In this document: piece after piece, positions 5,382-5,906 of the stretch
How positions within the stretch are numbered: the stretch's first letter is position 1
Layout of the letters: every line of letters begins with the position of its first letter
DNA from: Dechloromonas sp.
GTDB lineage: Bacteria; Pseudomonadota; Gammaproteobacteria; Burkholderiales; Rhodocyclaceae
Direction of reading: 5' to 3'
DNA length: 5,906 nt
NCBI GenBank assembly: GCA_017302355.1
Contig: JAFLDQ010000191.1
Location: 1 to 5,906 of the forward strand
The notes under the pieces: generated by a model
Database searches by the model: none
What the model saw: the letters and a program-made list of their open reading frames with translations, nothing else
Told to the model about the DNA's origin: nothing
Program-made: the position numbers and the translations under genes

Positions 5382-5906
5382 CCGGACCTCCGTTGATCGT
5401 CGTTGGCGTGAATCGCCGGGCCATTCCGTCCTCCCCTGGCAGCGGGAAGCGGAACGGGATCCAATGGCGCGGGACGAGTATCCACGCCTCCGGCGGCGTC
5501 CGTCAACGGCGAATCCCCCTTCCTCCGAAGGGCCGCCGCGTGGCCCGCGCGCGCGGCGCGCCAACGGCATTGCATGGAAAGCCGCGACGGCGCATCCGGA
5601 GGAAACCCGATGCGCCCGACTCTCGCCCCGGCGGAGAGCGCGAAACAGGGGGAATGCGGGCGCGTTCGGCCACGCATCCGATCGAGAAGGATGGCCCCCG
5701 CGAGTGCCGTCAGGCCGGCATCCTGAACCTGGGTCCAGAGTGGCTGCTTTCCTCTCGCATCAGGCACTCTCGAAGAAGAGAGCGCACAACAGCGATTTCG
5801 ATGGTCGGCAACCGATGCCAATCAGCATTGGTCCAAGGAATCTATGGCCTTAACAAACACCGCAGGGGACGCTCGGCGGGCGGCGCCGGGGTCAGCAGCC
5901 GGCTAG
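5382..5906. other. Gene-free region upstream of the wax ester synthase operon
   Basis: In these 525 bases I find no reading frame with a recognisable protein, a convincing ribosome-binding site and the genome's usual G/C-ending codons. The part nearest the operon (5382-5470) carries the acyltransferase ribosome-binding site (GGAGGT), but I could not pick out a clear -35/-10 pair. The right third is less GC-rich than the genes and holds short inverted repeats. The operon promoter probably lies here. A degraded gene or a short gene of unknown family cannot be excluded. Confidence 0.5.
5764..5785 (-). other. Stem-loop in the region upstream of the wax ester synthase operon
   Basis: Read on the minus strand, GCGCTCTC (5785-5778) and GAGAGTGC (5771-5764) pair over 8 bases with one G-T wobble around a TTCTTC loop. 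On the plus strand the same position is an A-C mismatch, so the structure is better as minus-strand RNA. No T-run follows, which argues against an intrinsic terminator. It is about 385 bases before the acyltransferase start. Confidence 0.4.

Noticed and set aside
5378..5821. 147-codon minus-strand frame whose TGA overlaps the ATG of the wax ester synthase gene (ATGA)
   Set aside because: The overlap looks operon-like, but the protein shows no family, is rich in Arg, Gly and Pro without order, and a hand count of its first 50 or so codons gives only about 57 percent G/C at third positions against much higher values in the real genes. No good ribosome-binding site was seen.

Overview
The window is a high-GC bacterial chromosomal segment. 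Its genes have strongly G/C-biased third codon positions, Shine-Dalgarno sites of the GGAG/AAGGAG type, and short or overlapping junctions. The gene content (yjcH-actP type acetate uptake module, wax ester synthase/DGAT, TauE/SafE exporter, enoyl-CoA hydratase homologue) suits a Gram-negative heterotroph, most likely a betaproteobacterium such as a Rhodocyclales-like lineage. That placement is inference from gene style; no taxonomic marker is present.

Layout. At the left edge, on the minus strand, a DUF485 (YjcH-like) small membrane protein (47-367) overlaps by one base the start of a gene that runs off the window. Only the signal-peptide-like first 15 residues of that gene remain, and it is probably the acetate/cation symporter actP. 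Divergent from this pair is a plus-strand enoyl-CoA hydratase/isomerase family gene (507-1283). The 139-bp gap between them holds a good sigma70-like promoter for the plus-strand gene, a weaker candidate for the minus-strand pair, and a 16-bp tandem duplication between the two promoters.

The rest of the coding DNA is on the minus strand. A four-gene series reads right to left: a 551-aa wax ester synthase/diacylglycerol acyltransferase with a basic, Ala/Pro-rich C-terminal tail (3726-5381), a classical short-chain dehydrogenase/reductase starting at GTG (2921-3718), a small atypical SDR/Tip30-like NAD(P)-binding protein (2274-2921) and, after a 191-bp gap rich in inverted repeats, a TauE/SafE membrane permease (1270-2082). 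The first three are packed with a 7-bp gap and a 1-bp stop/start overlap and almost certainly form one operon. The TauE/SafE gene converges on the hydratase gene with a 14-bp 3' overlap. The rightmost 525 bp (5382-5906), upstream of the wax ester synthase, contain no gene I can support.

How the genes may work together. The left side suggests acetate uptake and the plus-strand gene acyl-CoA chemistry. The right-hand operon suggests neutral-lipid (wax ester/triacylglycerol) synthesis with two NAD(P)-dependent oxidoreductases. A link between acetate supply and storage-lipid formation is attractive but is inference from proximity. I saw no rRNA, tRNA, CRISPR array, insertion sequence or phage gene. 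Apart from the uncharacterised oxidoreductases next to the acyltransferase, the window looks like ordinary metabolic chromosome.
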